Source of the DNA: GCA-2729515 sp036336695 | GTDB lineage: Bacteria; Myxococcota_A; UBA9160; SMWR01 | Direction of reading: 5' to 3' | Length of the DNA: 17,730 nt | NCBI GenBank assembly: GCA_036336695.1 | Contig: JAYZFQ010000104.1 | Location: forward strand, 1 to 17,730 | In this document: positions 6,836 through 13,418 of the stretch, in pieces | How positions within the stretch are numbered: position 1 is the stretch's first letter | Layout: every line of letters begins with the position of its first letter | Translations under genes and position numbers: made by a program | Notes under the pieces: model-generated | The model's database searches: none | Seen by the model: the letters and a program-made list of their open reading frames with translations, nothing else | Told to the model about the DNA's origin: nothing

Positions 6836-7851
6836 GAGGCAACCACCCGGCCCGCGCCCCGGCGGAGCAACCAGAGGAAGAGCGGCCCCCCCACGAAGGC
6901 CGTGACCGCACCGACCGGAAGCTCCCGGCCGCCGGGCAGCAACCGGGCGAGCGTGTCGCAAAGCACCAGGAAGGCCGCGCCGCCCAGTGCAGCCGTCGGA
7001 ACGAGCAGACGATGGTCGGGCCCGATCATGAGACGCAGCAGGTGCGGCACGATCAGGCCGACGAACCCCACGAGACCGGCAGCCGCCACGGCGGCCCCGA
7101 CCATGACCGAAGTCGCGAGCAACAGCACGCGCTGGGTGCGCGCGACGTCCACGCCGAGTTGCGCCGCCGCCTCGCTGCCGAGGGTGAGCAGGTCGAGACT
7201 GCGCGCCAACCAGAGGGCGACGAGGAGACCGCCGCCGAGAAAAGCCGCCACCCAGCCCGCCACGTCGGCGCGCACCGCCGACAGGCTGCCGATCAGCCAA
7301 AGGAACAGGCTCGCCCCCTCGGTGAGTCCGGCGAGGGAGGCGAGAAAGACGATGGCCGCGGAGGCGAAGGCATTGAAAACGACCCCCGTAAGCAGGAGTT
7401 GGGTCGGCGACAGGCGCCCCTGGGCGCCCGCGACGGCGTAGAGCAAACCCGTGGCGAGCAGCGCCCCCGCAAACGCAGCGGGAGGCACCGCGGCATAGCC
7501 GAGTCCGAAAGCGGCCCCGAGGCTGAGGACGGCGATGCCCCCGAGCGCAGCTCCCCCGGAAACGCCGAGCACGAAGGGGTCGGCCAGGGGGTTGCGCAAG
7601 AGCGCCTGGAAGAGCACGCCGGCGACTGCGAGCGCTGCCCCGACGCTCGCGCCCAGCAACACCCGGGGCAAGCGCACCCGCAGCACGATATCCGCCACAG
7701 CCTCGGGCGCCTCACCCCACAGGGCGCTCCACACCGCGCCCGGACCGAGGCCGCTGGGGCCCGCGACCAGGGCAACTCCGATGGCGAGGATCAAGGTGCC
7801 GCCAAAGAAGACGAGCGTCCCCGCAACCCGCCCGGGCGTCAGCACCTTCAC
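6832..7851 (-). CDS. ABC importer permease, FecCD/BtuC family
   Basis: A 339-residue, very hydrophobic inner-membrane protein with the transmembrane segments expected for FecCD permeases (about ten). The family hallmark is present: 'RLPRVLLGASVGAALAVAG' at about 60-78, then 'RNPLADPFVLG' at 86-96 with a following glycine-rich turn. Late in the protein, 'GLVGFVGLIVPHLLR' is the second signature, the region contacting the ATPase. The start is GTG at 7851, overlapping the binding-protein stop (GTGA); the reading frame stays open upstream but would run through the binding-protein gene. It forms the membrane channel for the importer with its two flanking genes. Confidence 0.95.
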   Translation of the reverse strand: MKVLTPGRVAGTLVFFGGTLILAIGVALVAGPSGLGPGAVWSALWGEAPEAVADIVLRVRLPRVLLGASVGAALAVAGVLFQALLRNPLADPFVLGVSGGAALGGIAVLSLGAAFGLGYAAVPPAAFAGALLATGLLYAVAGAQGRLSPTQLLLTGVVFNAFASAAIVFLASLAGLTEGASLFLWLIGSLSAVRADVAGWVAAFLGGGLLVALWLARSLDLLTLGSEAAAQLGVDVARTQRVLLLATSVMVGAAVAAAGLVGFVGLIVPHLLRLMIGPDHRLLVPTAALGGAAFLVLCDTLARLLPGGRELPVGAVTAFVGGPLFLWLLRRGAGRVVAS

Positions 7852-8669
7852 GGGGAAGCGCCGCCGGGGTGCAAAGCTTCCCGAAGGACCCCCACTCCCC
7901 CGTCCACTTCGGGGCCCGGCAGAATGACCTCGTCTGCCGGAATCGCGAGGACCCGGCCGGCCCCGACGGCGGGCAAGCTGGGCCAACGCGCCCAGAACCG
8001 GTCCGCCGGTTCCCCCGCTTCCGTGGCGTCAAGGATGACCTCGGGTTGGGCGGCGATGGCCCATTCCAGGTCGACGCGGGGGTAGGGCTCGGCAAAACCG
8101 GCAGCGACGTTGCGGGCCCCCGCGGCGCGCAGCATCGCGTCGAGAAAACTCCCGGCGCCGGCGACGTAGAGCGGTTCGCGCTGGATGACCAGCAACGCGC
8201 GCGGCGGCCGCGAAACCGGGGCGGGTGTTGCGAAGGCGCGGCGGATTTCGGACACGCGCCGCGCGGCCGCTTCCCCGCGGCCGAGCCGTTTGCCGAGGCG
8301 CTCGATCGACACCAACAGGTCGTCCAGGGAAAGGTTCGGGAGTTCGAGCACCTCGATCCCGAGTCCGCGCAAGCGGTCGCGAAGATCGCGCTGCTGCACG
8401 CTGGGCACGAGCACGACGAGGTCCGGTTGCAATGCCACCACCGCTTCGAGACTCGGAGTGAACAGGCCGCCCACTGTCGGACGGTCGCGCACGGCCGGCT
8501 GCCGCTCCGCCGACCAGGCGTCGACCCCGACCAGTACCTCGCCGGCGCCGAGCGCCACGATGGTTGCCGTGAGCGAGGGGTTCAACGACACCACCCGGCG
8601 GGGCGCAGCGCCCGCGGTCGCCGTGGCCAGTGCAACCAACACCAACGCGAGCAGTCCCCTGGGCCACAT
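7848..8669 (-). CDS. ABC importer periplasmic substrate-binding protein (BtuF/FecB type)
   Basis: A 273-residue cluster A-II binding protein. The N-terminus is a signal peptide (MWPRGLLALVLVALATATAG, cut near AAP), with no lipobox cysteine, so it should be soluble in the periplasm. The mature start 'RRVVSLNPSLTATIVALGAG', then 'VGGLFTPSLEAVVALQPDLVV', and the long helix 'DDLLVSIERLGKRLGR' match BtuF-like proteins. The phrase 'GVDAWS' and the 'VGG...P.LE.I.AL.PDLV' block favour cobalamin or a corrinoid over siderophores, but heme is possible. I see no cobalamin riboswitch upstream. The ATG at 8669 is chosen because the signal peptide begins there; its nearest ribosome-like site, GAGGGGG, is about 17 nt away and lies in a hairpin. 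Confidence 0.88.
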   Translation of the reverse strand: MWPRGLLALVLVALATATAGAAPRRVVSLNPSLTATIVALGAGEVLVGVDAWSAERQPAVRDRPTVGGLFTPSLEAVVALQPDLVVLVPSVQQRDLRDRLRGLGIEVLELPNLSLDDLLVSIERLGKRLGRGEAAARRVSEIRRAFATPAPVSRPPRALLVIQREPLYVAGAGSFLDAMLRAAGARNVAAGFAEPYPRVDLEWAIAAQPEVILDATEAGEPADRFWARWPSLPAVGAGRVLAIPADEVILPGPEVDGGVGVLREALHPGGASP

Positions 8670-8686
8670 GGGCCCGAGGCTAGCGA

Positions 8687-8706
8687 GCCCCCTCGGAAAA
8701 GGGGGC
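8687..8706 (-). other. Intergenic hairpin before the ABC binding-protein gene
   Basis: In the 47-bp gap between the ComEA-like gene and the binding-protein gene, the minus strand has a perfect 7-bp stem GCCCCCT (8706-8700) / AGGGGGC (8693-8687) with a 6-nt loop. No T-run follows. It could be an mRNA processing or stabilising stem. It includes most of the only purine-rich ribosome-like sequence upstream of the binding-protein start. Confidence 0.5.
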
Positions 8707-8716
8707 CCGCCTCTCC

Positions 8717-9040
8717 TCACGGCCTTGCTGCCGTCGTCCTGCCCTGGAGGCGCAGAAACGGACGCATGCGTTCGAGGCCGGCAGCCCCGATGCCCTTCAC
8801 CTCCTTCAACTCCTCGAGGGTCTTGAAGCCACCCCGCCGCTTGCGCAGGGCGACCAGGGCGCGGGCGCGGGTCTCGCCGATTCCGGGCAGCAGCTGGAGC
8901 TCTTCCGAGCTGGCGGTGTTGACGTTCACCACTCCGGTGAGCGTCGGATCCATCTCCGCCGCCGGGGCGGAGACCGCGAAAAGGGCAACGGACGCGAGCG
9001 CGAGCGCCCACGCACGCAACCGGTGCGTCGTGCAGGTCAT
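8717..9040 (-). CDS. ComEA-like exported helix-hairpin-helix DNA-binding protein
   Basis: A 107-residue protein with a signal peptide (positive THRLR, hydrophobic about 10-25, cleavage near APAA). One ComEA-type domain covers 36-99: 'VNVNTASSEELQLLPGIG' with the first hairpin at PGIG (52-55), then 'GGFKTLEELKEVKGIG' with the second at KGIG (82-85). The family binds double-stranded DNA without sequence preference. In naturally competent bacteria, periplasmic ComEA pulls DNA in, but short single-domain relatives also occur in non-competent species. The ATG at 9040 has GGGAG about 9 nt upstream. It follows the polyprenyl synthase gene after 45 bp and probably shares its transcript. No other competence genes are in the window. 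Confidence 0.92.
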   Translation of the reverse strand: MTCTTHRLRAWALALASVALFAVSAPAAEMDPTLTGVVNVNTASSEELQLLPGIGETRARALVALRKRRGGFKTLEELKEVKGIGAAGLERMRPFLRLQGRTTAARP

Positions 9041-9085
9041 TGGTCTGGACTCCCGGGACCGTCGGGGAGAGGAGGGGCCGAGAAC

Positions 9086-10105
9086 TCAGCGGTCTCGGAG
9101 TACCGCGAAACGCGCCGCGGACAGCAGGTCCTGCTTCGCGCGGCTGTCGGAGAAGGGGGCGATGGCCGCGGCGGCACGGGCGAGGTGGTGCTCCGCGCGG
9201 CGCACCGTGTCCGCGACACCGCGGTAGCGCGCGACGATCTCGAGTGCCGGTCCCAGGTCGACCGCATCGGAACTTTCGGAATCGAGCGCCGTACGCGCGG
9301 CGTTCTTCAGCAGTTCGGCAACCGCGTCGCGTTCCGCAGGGGAACAGCGCTTGAGCGCCAGCAGCAGCGGCAAGGTGACCTTGCCTTCCCGGAGGTCTGC
9401 ACAGGGGCGCTTGCCCAGCGTGGCTTCCGGGGCCTCGTAGTCGAGGGCGTCGTCGCGGAGCTGGAACGCAATGCCGAGTTCGCGGCCGAAGTCTCGCACC
9501 CGGCGTCGCTCGGCCCGGGTCACCCCGGCGACGATCGCCCCGGTCTCGCAGGCCGTGGAGAGAAGCACCGCGCTCTTGCGCTCGATGACTGCGAAGTAGT
9601 GCCGCTCGGTGATGCTCGCGTCGAAGCTGCGCTCGAGCTGCAACAACTCGCCTTCGGCCATGGAACGGATCGCATCGGCGAACACCTGGAGCACATCGTG
9701 GTCGCCATCCTCGACGATCATCGAAGAAGCCCGGGCGTAAAGGAAGTCGCCGCCGAGAATCGCGCGACGGTTGCCCCACACCACGTTGGCGGCGGCCCGG
9801 CCGCGGCGCGTGGCCGCGAGGTCGACCACGTCGTCGTGGAGCAGTGTCGCCGTGTGCAGGAGCTCGCAGGCCGCGCCGACCTGGATGCACCGCGGCCCCG
9901 TGTACCCGCAGAGTTCGCCGGCCAGCAGGGTGAGCGCCGGGCGAATCCGCTTGCCGCCGGACCCGAGAATGTGACCGCACACCTCGCCGACGAGGGCGCT
10001 GACCGAGGCCAGCTGCTCTTGGAGTGCCCGTTCGACCTGCTCGAGGCCCGGCGCGATGCGCTCGGCGACCGCGGCGAAGGAAGTGGACGCGGGGGGTTGC
10101 GTCAT
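9086..10105 (-). CDS. ispB: Polyprenyl diphosphate synthase (trans-isoprenyl chain elongating; octaprenyl/IspB-like)
   Basis: A 339-residue all-alpha prenyltransferase that extends allylic diphosphates with isopentenyl diphosphate. Motifs: 'GGKRIRP' at 50-56, the first aspartate-rich motif DDVVD at 91-95 after 'LLH', and the second DDALD at 218-222 in 'FQLRDDALD'. 'GKVTLPLLLA' follows at 241-250, as usual. The fifth residue before the first motif is alanine (A86), not an aromatic, which in this family allows long chains. A quinone side-chain synthase is therefore more likely than a GGPP synthase. Chain length cannot be fixed. It is the first gene of the leftward run and is divergent from bioB. 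A TTGACA/TAGGCT promoter lies only 9 bp from the ATG, and no clear ribosome site is seen, so a near-leaderless mRNA is possible. Confidence 0.92.
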   Translation of the reverse strand: MTQPPASTSFAAVAERIAPGLEQVERALQEQLASVSALVGEVCGHILGSGGKRIRPALTLLAGELCGYTGPRCIQVGAACELLHTATLLHDDVVDLAATRRGRAAANVVWGNRRAILGGDFLYARASSMIVEDGDHDVLQVFADAIRSMAEGELLQLERSFDASITERHYFAVIERKSAVLLSTACETGAIVAGVTRAERRRVRDFGRELGIAFQLRDDALDYEAPEATLGKRPCADLREGKVTLPLLLALKRCSPAERDAVAELLKNAARTALDSESSDAVDLGPALEIVARYRGVADTVRRAEHHLARAAAAIAPFSDSRAKQDLLSAARFAVLRDR

Positions 10106-10113
10106 GGGGCGGC

Positions 10114-10142
10114 AGCCTAGCCGCCCCGCCCGCGCGTGTCAA
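10114..10142 (-). promoter_or_regulatory. Candidate sigma-70 promoter for ispB operon
   Basis: On the minus strand TTGACA (10142-10137) is followed after exactly 17 bp by TAGGCT (10119-10114). Transcription would start around 10106-10108, almost at the ATG at 10105. The -35 is a perfect consensus; the -10 keeps only the T-A-x-x-x-T positions. Confidence 0.5.
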
Positions 10143-10243
10143 AGCGCCCGGGAGAAAAAACGTGAGCCTTTTCAATGTGTTCGACTGTCGTTCACACATG
10201 GCCGTCCGTCCGTTCCTCCAGTCCGGCGCCGGGCGGGGGCGCG

Positions 10244-10275
10244 CTGTCAACCGCTGTGGCCGCGGCGGTTGACAG
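10244..10275 (+). promoter_or_regulatory. BirA operator (biotin operon repressor site)
   Basis: A perfect inverted repeat CTGTCAACC (10244-10252), 14 bp, GGTTGACAG (10267-10275). It matches the known bacterial BirA box form TTGT(A/C)AACC-N14-16-GGTT(G/T)ACAA, with only the outermost base differing in each arm. The symmetry extends inward to 11-bp arms. It stands 49 bp before the bioB start and overlaps the candidate -35 element, as expected for repression by biotinoyl-AMP-bound BirA. BirA itself is not in the window. Confidence 0.88.
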
Positions 10276-10298
10276 GCCGGCGGCGCCCTCCCTAGCCT
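10269..10298 (+). promoter_or_regulatory. Candidate sigma-70 promoter for bioBFD
   Basis: TTGACA (10269-10274) lies in the right arm of the BirA operator, followed after 18 bp by TAGCCT (10293-10298). The start point would be near 10305, just before the ribosome site AGGAGG (10309-10314). The -10 is weak but resembles the TAGGCT of the divergent ispB promoter. Confidence 0.5.
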
Positions 10299-10324
10299 GC
10301 CTTGCACCAGGAGGAGCCCCGCCC

Positions 10325-11407
10325 ATGCCCGATCGCTACGCCGAGCTGGCGACCCGCGCCCTGCGCGACGAACCCCCGAGCGCAGAGGACGCCCGCCGGA
10401 TTCTCGACGGCGACGGCTTTGCTCTCCTGCCCCTGCTCGAAGCCGCCTTTGCACCGCGGGAGCACCACTTCGGCCGCAAGGTCATGGTGCACGTGCTCAA
10501 CAACGTCCAGAACGGGCTGTGCCCGGAGGATTGCGGCTACTGCTCCCAGTCTCGGGACTCGGACGCGGCGATTCGCAAGTACCCGATGAAGAGCGACGAA
10601 GAAATCCTCGCCGAGGCTTCCCGGGCCGCCCGGGCCGGTGCGTCGCGCTACTGCATGGTGTTGTCGGGCCGCGGGCCGACGCTTGAACGCACCCGGCGCC
10701 TCGCCGAGGTGATCCGGCAGGTGAAGACCGAATACCCGATCGAGGTCTGCCTCTCGGCCGGCCTGCTGGGGGAAGAGCACGCGCAAATCCTCGCCGACGC
10801 GGGGCTCGACCGCTTGAACCACAACCTCAATACCAGCGAGTCCCACTACGGCGAGATCTGCACCACCCATTCCTATGCCGATCGGGTGGCGACCCTCCTC
10901 GCGGCCCGGAAGTCCGGCATCGAGCCGTGCAGCGGACTCATCGTCGGCATGGGGGAATCGAGCCGGGATGTCGTGGACGTCGCGTTCCGGCTGCGGGAAC
11001 TCGCCGTGCCGTCGATCCCCGTCAACTTCCTGGTTCCCATCGAAGGCAACCCGGTCGTGAGCGACGGCACGCTTTCCCCCGAGCGCGGGCTGCGCGCCCT
11101 GTGCATGATGCGCCTCGTCAACCCACGCGCCGAGATCCGCGTGGCGGCAGGACGCGAAGGCCACCTCCGCGCCCTCGAGCCGCTGGCCCTCTGGCCGGCG
11201 AACTCCCTGTTCGTCGAGGGCTACCTCACGACCCGGGGCGACGCGGTGAACGAGACCTACCGCATGATTCGGGATGCGGGTTTCGAAGTCGCCGGCAACC
11301 CGCTCTCCGACGCGGCCGCGCAGGAGGACACCCCGGCCTTCCGCGTGGGGGGCACGGACGGCGACATCCTCAAGCCCGAGATCCGGCAGGCGTCCGCGCC
11401 CCGATGA
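10325..11407 (+). CDS. bioB: Biotin synthase
   Basis: A 360-residue radical SAM enzyme that inserts sulfur into dethiobiotin, the last step of biotin synthesis. The [4Fe-4S] cluster motif C-x3-C-x2-C is at C66, C70 and C73 ('CPEDCGYCSQ'). The ligands of the auxiliary [2Fe-2S] cluster, the sulfur donor, are present: C110 in 'RYCMV', C142 in 'EVCLSAG', C202 in 'EPCSGLIVGMGE' and R272 in 'IRVAAGRE'. 'NHNLNTSESHYGEI' is the conserved substrate loop. The ATG at 10325 has AGGAGG/GGAG 8-10 nt upstream. The stop overlaps the bioF start (ATGA). The reading frame is open further upstream, but that part covers the BirA operator and is not coding. Expression is probably repressed by BirA when biotin is plentiful. 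Confidence 0.98.
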   Translation: MPDRYAELATRALRDEPPSAEDARRILDGDGFALLPLLEAAFAPREHHFGRKVMVHVLNNVQNGLCPEDCGYCSQSRDSDAAIRKYPMKSDEEILAEASRAARAGASRYCMVLSGRGPTLERTRRLAEVIRQVKTEYPIEVCLSAGLLGEEHAQILADAGLDRLNHNLNTSESHYGEICTTHSYADRVATLLAARKSGIEPCSGLIVGMGESSRDVVDVAFRLRELAVPSIPVNFLVPIEGNPVVSDGTLSPERGLRALCMMRLVNPRAEIRVAAGREGHLRALEPLALWPANSLFVEGYLTTRGDAVNETYRMIRDAGFEVAGNPLSDAAAQEDTPAFRVGGTDGDILKPEIRQASAPR

Positions 11408-12642
11408 CCGTGCCGGTTGCCCAACCGCCCCCTTCCCCCCTCGACGAGCGCGTCGAGGAGCTGCTCGGGGCCATCCGCGCCCGGGGCACCCACCGGCAGA
11501 TGCGGGTCCTCGAGGGCGCCCAGGCGCCGCGCATGCGGGTCGGCGCACGCGAGGTGCTGCTGTTCGCCGGCAGCAACTACCTCGACCTCGCGCACCATCC
11601 CGAAGTCGTCGAGGCCGCGGCGCGCGCGGCGCGCGACTGGGGGTGCGCGGCCGGCGGTTCCCGGCTCATCAACGGAAACCTCGCCCTGCACGAAGCGCTC
11701 GAACACGAGCTCGCGGCTTTCCTGGGCACGGAGTCGGCCCTCGCCTTCACGAGCGGGTATACCGCGAACCTCGGCGTGATCCCCGCACTGGTCGGCGCCG
11801 ACGATGCCGTGGTTTCGGACGCGCTCTCCCACGCATCGGTCGTGGACGGCTGCCGCTTGTCAAAGGCCGCGCTGCACGTCTTCCCCCACGGCGACCTCGA
11901 CGCCCTCGACCGGCTGCTCGAAAAGGCAACCGACACCGCGCGTCGGGTGCTCGTCGTGGTCGACGGCGTCTACAGCATGGACGGGGACACGGCCCCCCTG
12001 GCCGAACTCGTGCCCCTGGCCCGGCGCTGGGGCGCGATGGTCCTCGTCGACGACGCCCACGGTACCGGCACCCTCGGCCCAGGCGGTCGCGGCACCACCG
12101 AACTTGCCGGGGTCCGGTCCGAGGTGGACGTGCTGGTCGGAACCCTCGGGAAGTCCCTCGGCTCCTTCGGCGCCTTCGCCGCCGGCAGCGCGCGCCTCCG
12201 CGAGCTGCTGGTCAACGTTGCCCGAAGCTTCATCTTTACCGGCGCCCTGGCACCGCCCCAGGTGGCAGCCGCCCGGGCCGCACTCCGGGTGATGCAGGCA
12301 GAGCCGTGGCGACGCGAGCGCCTCCAGGCCAACGCCGCACGCCTGCGCGACCAACTCGCCGGGCACGGGATCTCGACCGCCCCGAGCACCACCCAGATCG
12401 TCCCCGTGCAGATCGGGGAAAACGCCCGGACGATGCAGGTCTGCGAAGGACTCCTCCGGCGCGGTTTCTACGCCCAGGGCATCCGGCACCCGTCCGTCCC
12501 GGCCGGCACCGCCCGGCTGCGCCTTACGCCCATGACCACCCACACGACCGATGAGATCGACGCCCTCGCCCACGCGATCGCTTCGGAACTCGCGCGGTCC
12601 CAGCCCGCGCGGCCGGAGCGGTCCGCGCCCGCACAGCCGTGA
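11404..12642 (+). CDS. bioF: 8-amino-7-oxononanoate (KAPA) synthase
   Basis: A 412-residue PLP-dependent alpha-oxoamine synthase that condenses L-alanine with pimeloyl thioester to make KAPA, the first biotin-ring step. Visible features: 'FAGSNYLDLAHHPEV' at about 54-68, 'GCAAGGSRLINGN' at 80-92, 'DALSHASVVDGCRLS' at 139-153, PLP-ring-contacting D216 and H219 in 'LVDDAHGTGTLG', and the Schiff-base lysine K250 in 'GTLGKSLGSFGAF'. It is closely BioF-like. Glycine C-acetyltransferase (Kbl) is the main alternative fold-mate, but position between bioB and bioD settles it. The ATG at 11404 overlaps the bioB stop. The C-terminus has a short proline/arginine-rich tail. The bioD start overlaps its stop (GTGA). 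Confidence 0.96.
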   Translation: MTVPVAQPPPSPLDERVEELLGAIRARGTHRQMRVLEGAQAPRMRVGAREVLLFAGSNYLDLAHHPEVVEAAARAARDWGCAAGGSRLINGNLALHEALEHELAAFLGTESALAFTSGYTANLGVIPALVGADDAVVSDALSHASVVDGCRLSKAALHVFPHGDLDALDRLLEKATDTARRVLVVVDGVYSMDGDTAPLAELVPLARRWGAMVLVDDAHGTGTLGPGGRGTTELAGVRSEVDVLVGTLGKSLGSFGAFAAGSARLRELLVNVARSFIFTGALAPPQVAAARAALRVMQAEPWRRERLQANAARLRDQLAGHGISTAPSTTQIVPVQIGENARTMQVCEGLLRRGFYAQGIRHPSVPAGTARLRLTPMTTHTTDEIDALAHAIASELARSQPARPERSAPAQP

Positions 12643-13319
12643 CCGCACCGCCCGGGTTCTTCGTCGCGGGAACCGACACCGGCGTTGGGAAGACCCGGGT
12701 CGCCTGCGCCCTGGTCCGGGGGTTTCGCGCGCGGGGGATCGATGTCGGCGCGATGAAGCCCGTGGAAACCGGGGTCGGCGAGGCCGGGCCCCTCGACGCC
12801 CTGGCGCTGCAAGCGGCCGCGGGCGACACCGACCCCCTCGACGACGTCTGCCCCCTGCGCTTTGCCCTGCCCGCTGCCCCCACCGTGGCTGCCGCGGCCG
12901 AAGGCCGCAGCGTCGAATTCTGGGCCCTGCTGCGGGCCTTTGAGCGCGTCAAGGCGCGTCATGATTGCGTCATCGTCGAGGGCGCCGGCGGGCTCCTCGT
13001 CCCCGTAGACGCCCAGCACTGCATGGCGGACCTGGCCCGGGAGCTCGGGTTGCCGGTCCTCGTCGTCGCCCGGGCCGCCCTCGGCACCATCAACCACACC
13101 CTGTTGACCCTCGAAGCCGCGGTTGCCAGGGGACTTTCCGTGGCCGGGGTGGTGATCTCCCACGCGGATGGGCCGCTCTCGGCCGCAGACGCGGCCAACC
13201 TGGGAGCGCTTCGCGACGCCCTGGGCGACGCCCAGGTGGGCGAACTGCCGCCACTGGCCGAAGGCGCCGAGCCGGCGCCCGATGCCATCGATTTTGACGC
13301 GCTGATCGACCGATCTTGA
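12639..13319 (+). CDS. bioD: Dethiobiotin synthetase
   Basis: A 226-residue P-loop ligase using ATP and CO2 to close the ureido ring of 7,8-diaminopelargonate, giving dethiobiotin. The P-loop GTDTGVGKT is at 11-19, the substrate-binding 'MKPVETG' at 39-45 (K40), and 'VEGAGGLLVPV' at 113-123. 'LGTINHTLLTLEA' further on is also characteristic. The start is GTG at 12639, within the 4-bp overlap with bioF. The gene order bioB-bioF-bioD has no bioA, so the preceding aminotransferase must be encoded elsewhere. Hairpin structures follow the stop. Confidence 0.97.
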   Translation: MTAPPGFFVAGTDTGVGKTRVACALVRGFRARGIDVGAMKPVETGVGEAGPLDALALQAAAGDTDPLDDVCPLRFALPAAPTVAAAAEGRSVEFWALLRAFERVKARHDCVIVEGAGGLLVPVDAQHCMADLARELGLPVLVVARAALGTINHTLLTLEAAVARGLSVAGVVISHADGPLSAADAANLGALRDALGDAQVGELPPLAEGAEPAPDAIDFDALIDRS

Positions 13320-13352
13320 CGCGCCCTTTCGGGACACGCCGGGCGGCGCGTC
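13318..13352 (+). terminator. Stem-loop at the end of bioD, possible terminator
   Basis: GACGCGCC (13318-13325) pairs perfectly with GGCGCGTC (13345-13352) across a 19-nt loop, beginning at the bioD stop codon. There is no T-run after it, so termination is uncertain. The right arm also takes part in a second, overlapping palindrome. Confidence 0.4.
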
Positions 13353-13411
13353 ATCCCCGGTCGCTCAAGCGGGGCCGGCGAGGCTCCGATCCGGTGCCGG
13401 GGGAATGACGC
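13348..13411. repeat. 64-bp imperfect palindrome between bioD and the next gene
   Basis: GCGTCATCCCCGG (13348-13360) is the inverted counterpart of CCGGGGGAATGACGC (13397-13411). They give 7 bp, a 2-nt bulge and 6 bp, and enclose a GC-rich 36-nt middle. Ends reading GTCAT-C-run and G-run-ATGAC resemble small intergenic palindromic elements found in many proteobacterial genomes. Only one copy is in this window, so whether it is a dispersed repeat cannot be judged here. Confidence 0.45.
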
Positions 13412-13418
13412 CCGGCCC

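Noticed and set aside
4892..7441. An open frame of over 800 codons on the plus strand, opposite enolase and the ABC ATPase/permease.
   Set aside because: Its translation is low-complexity and rich in Arg, Gly, Pro and His, with no motif, and it lies antisense to clear genes. It is the usual GC-driven shadow frame.
8670..9085. Possible cobalamin riboswitch ahead of the BtuF-like gene.
   Set aside because: The gaps here are 47 and 45 bp, too short for the roughly 200-nt element, and I see no B12-box-like core.
13318..13352. A classic Rho-independent terminator after bioD.
   Set aside because: The stem is good but no T-run follows, and its right arm is shared with another palindrome; it is kept only as a low-confidence terminator.
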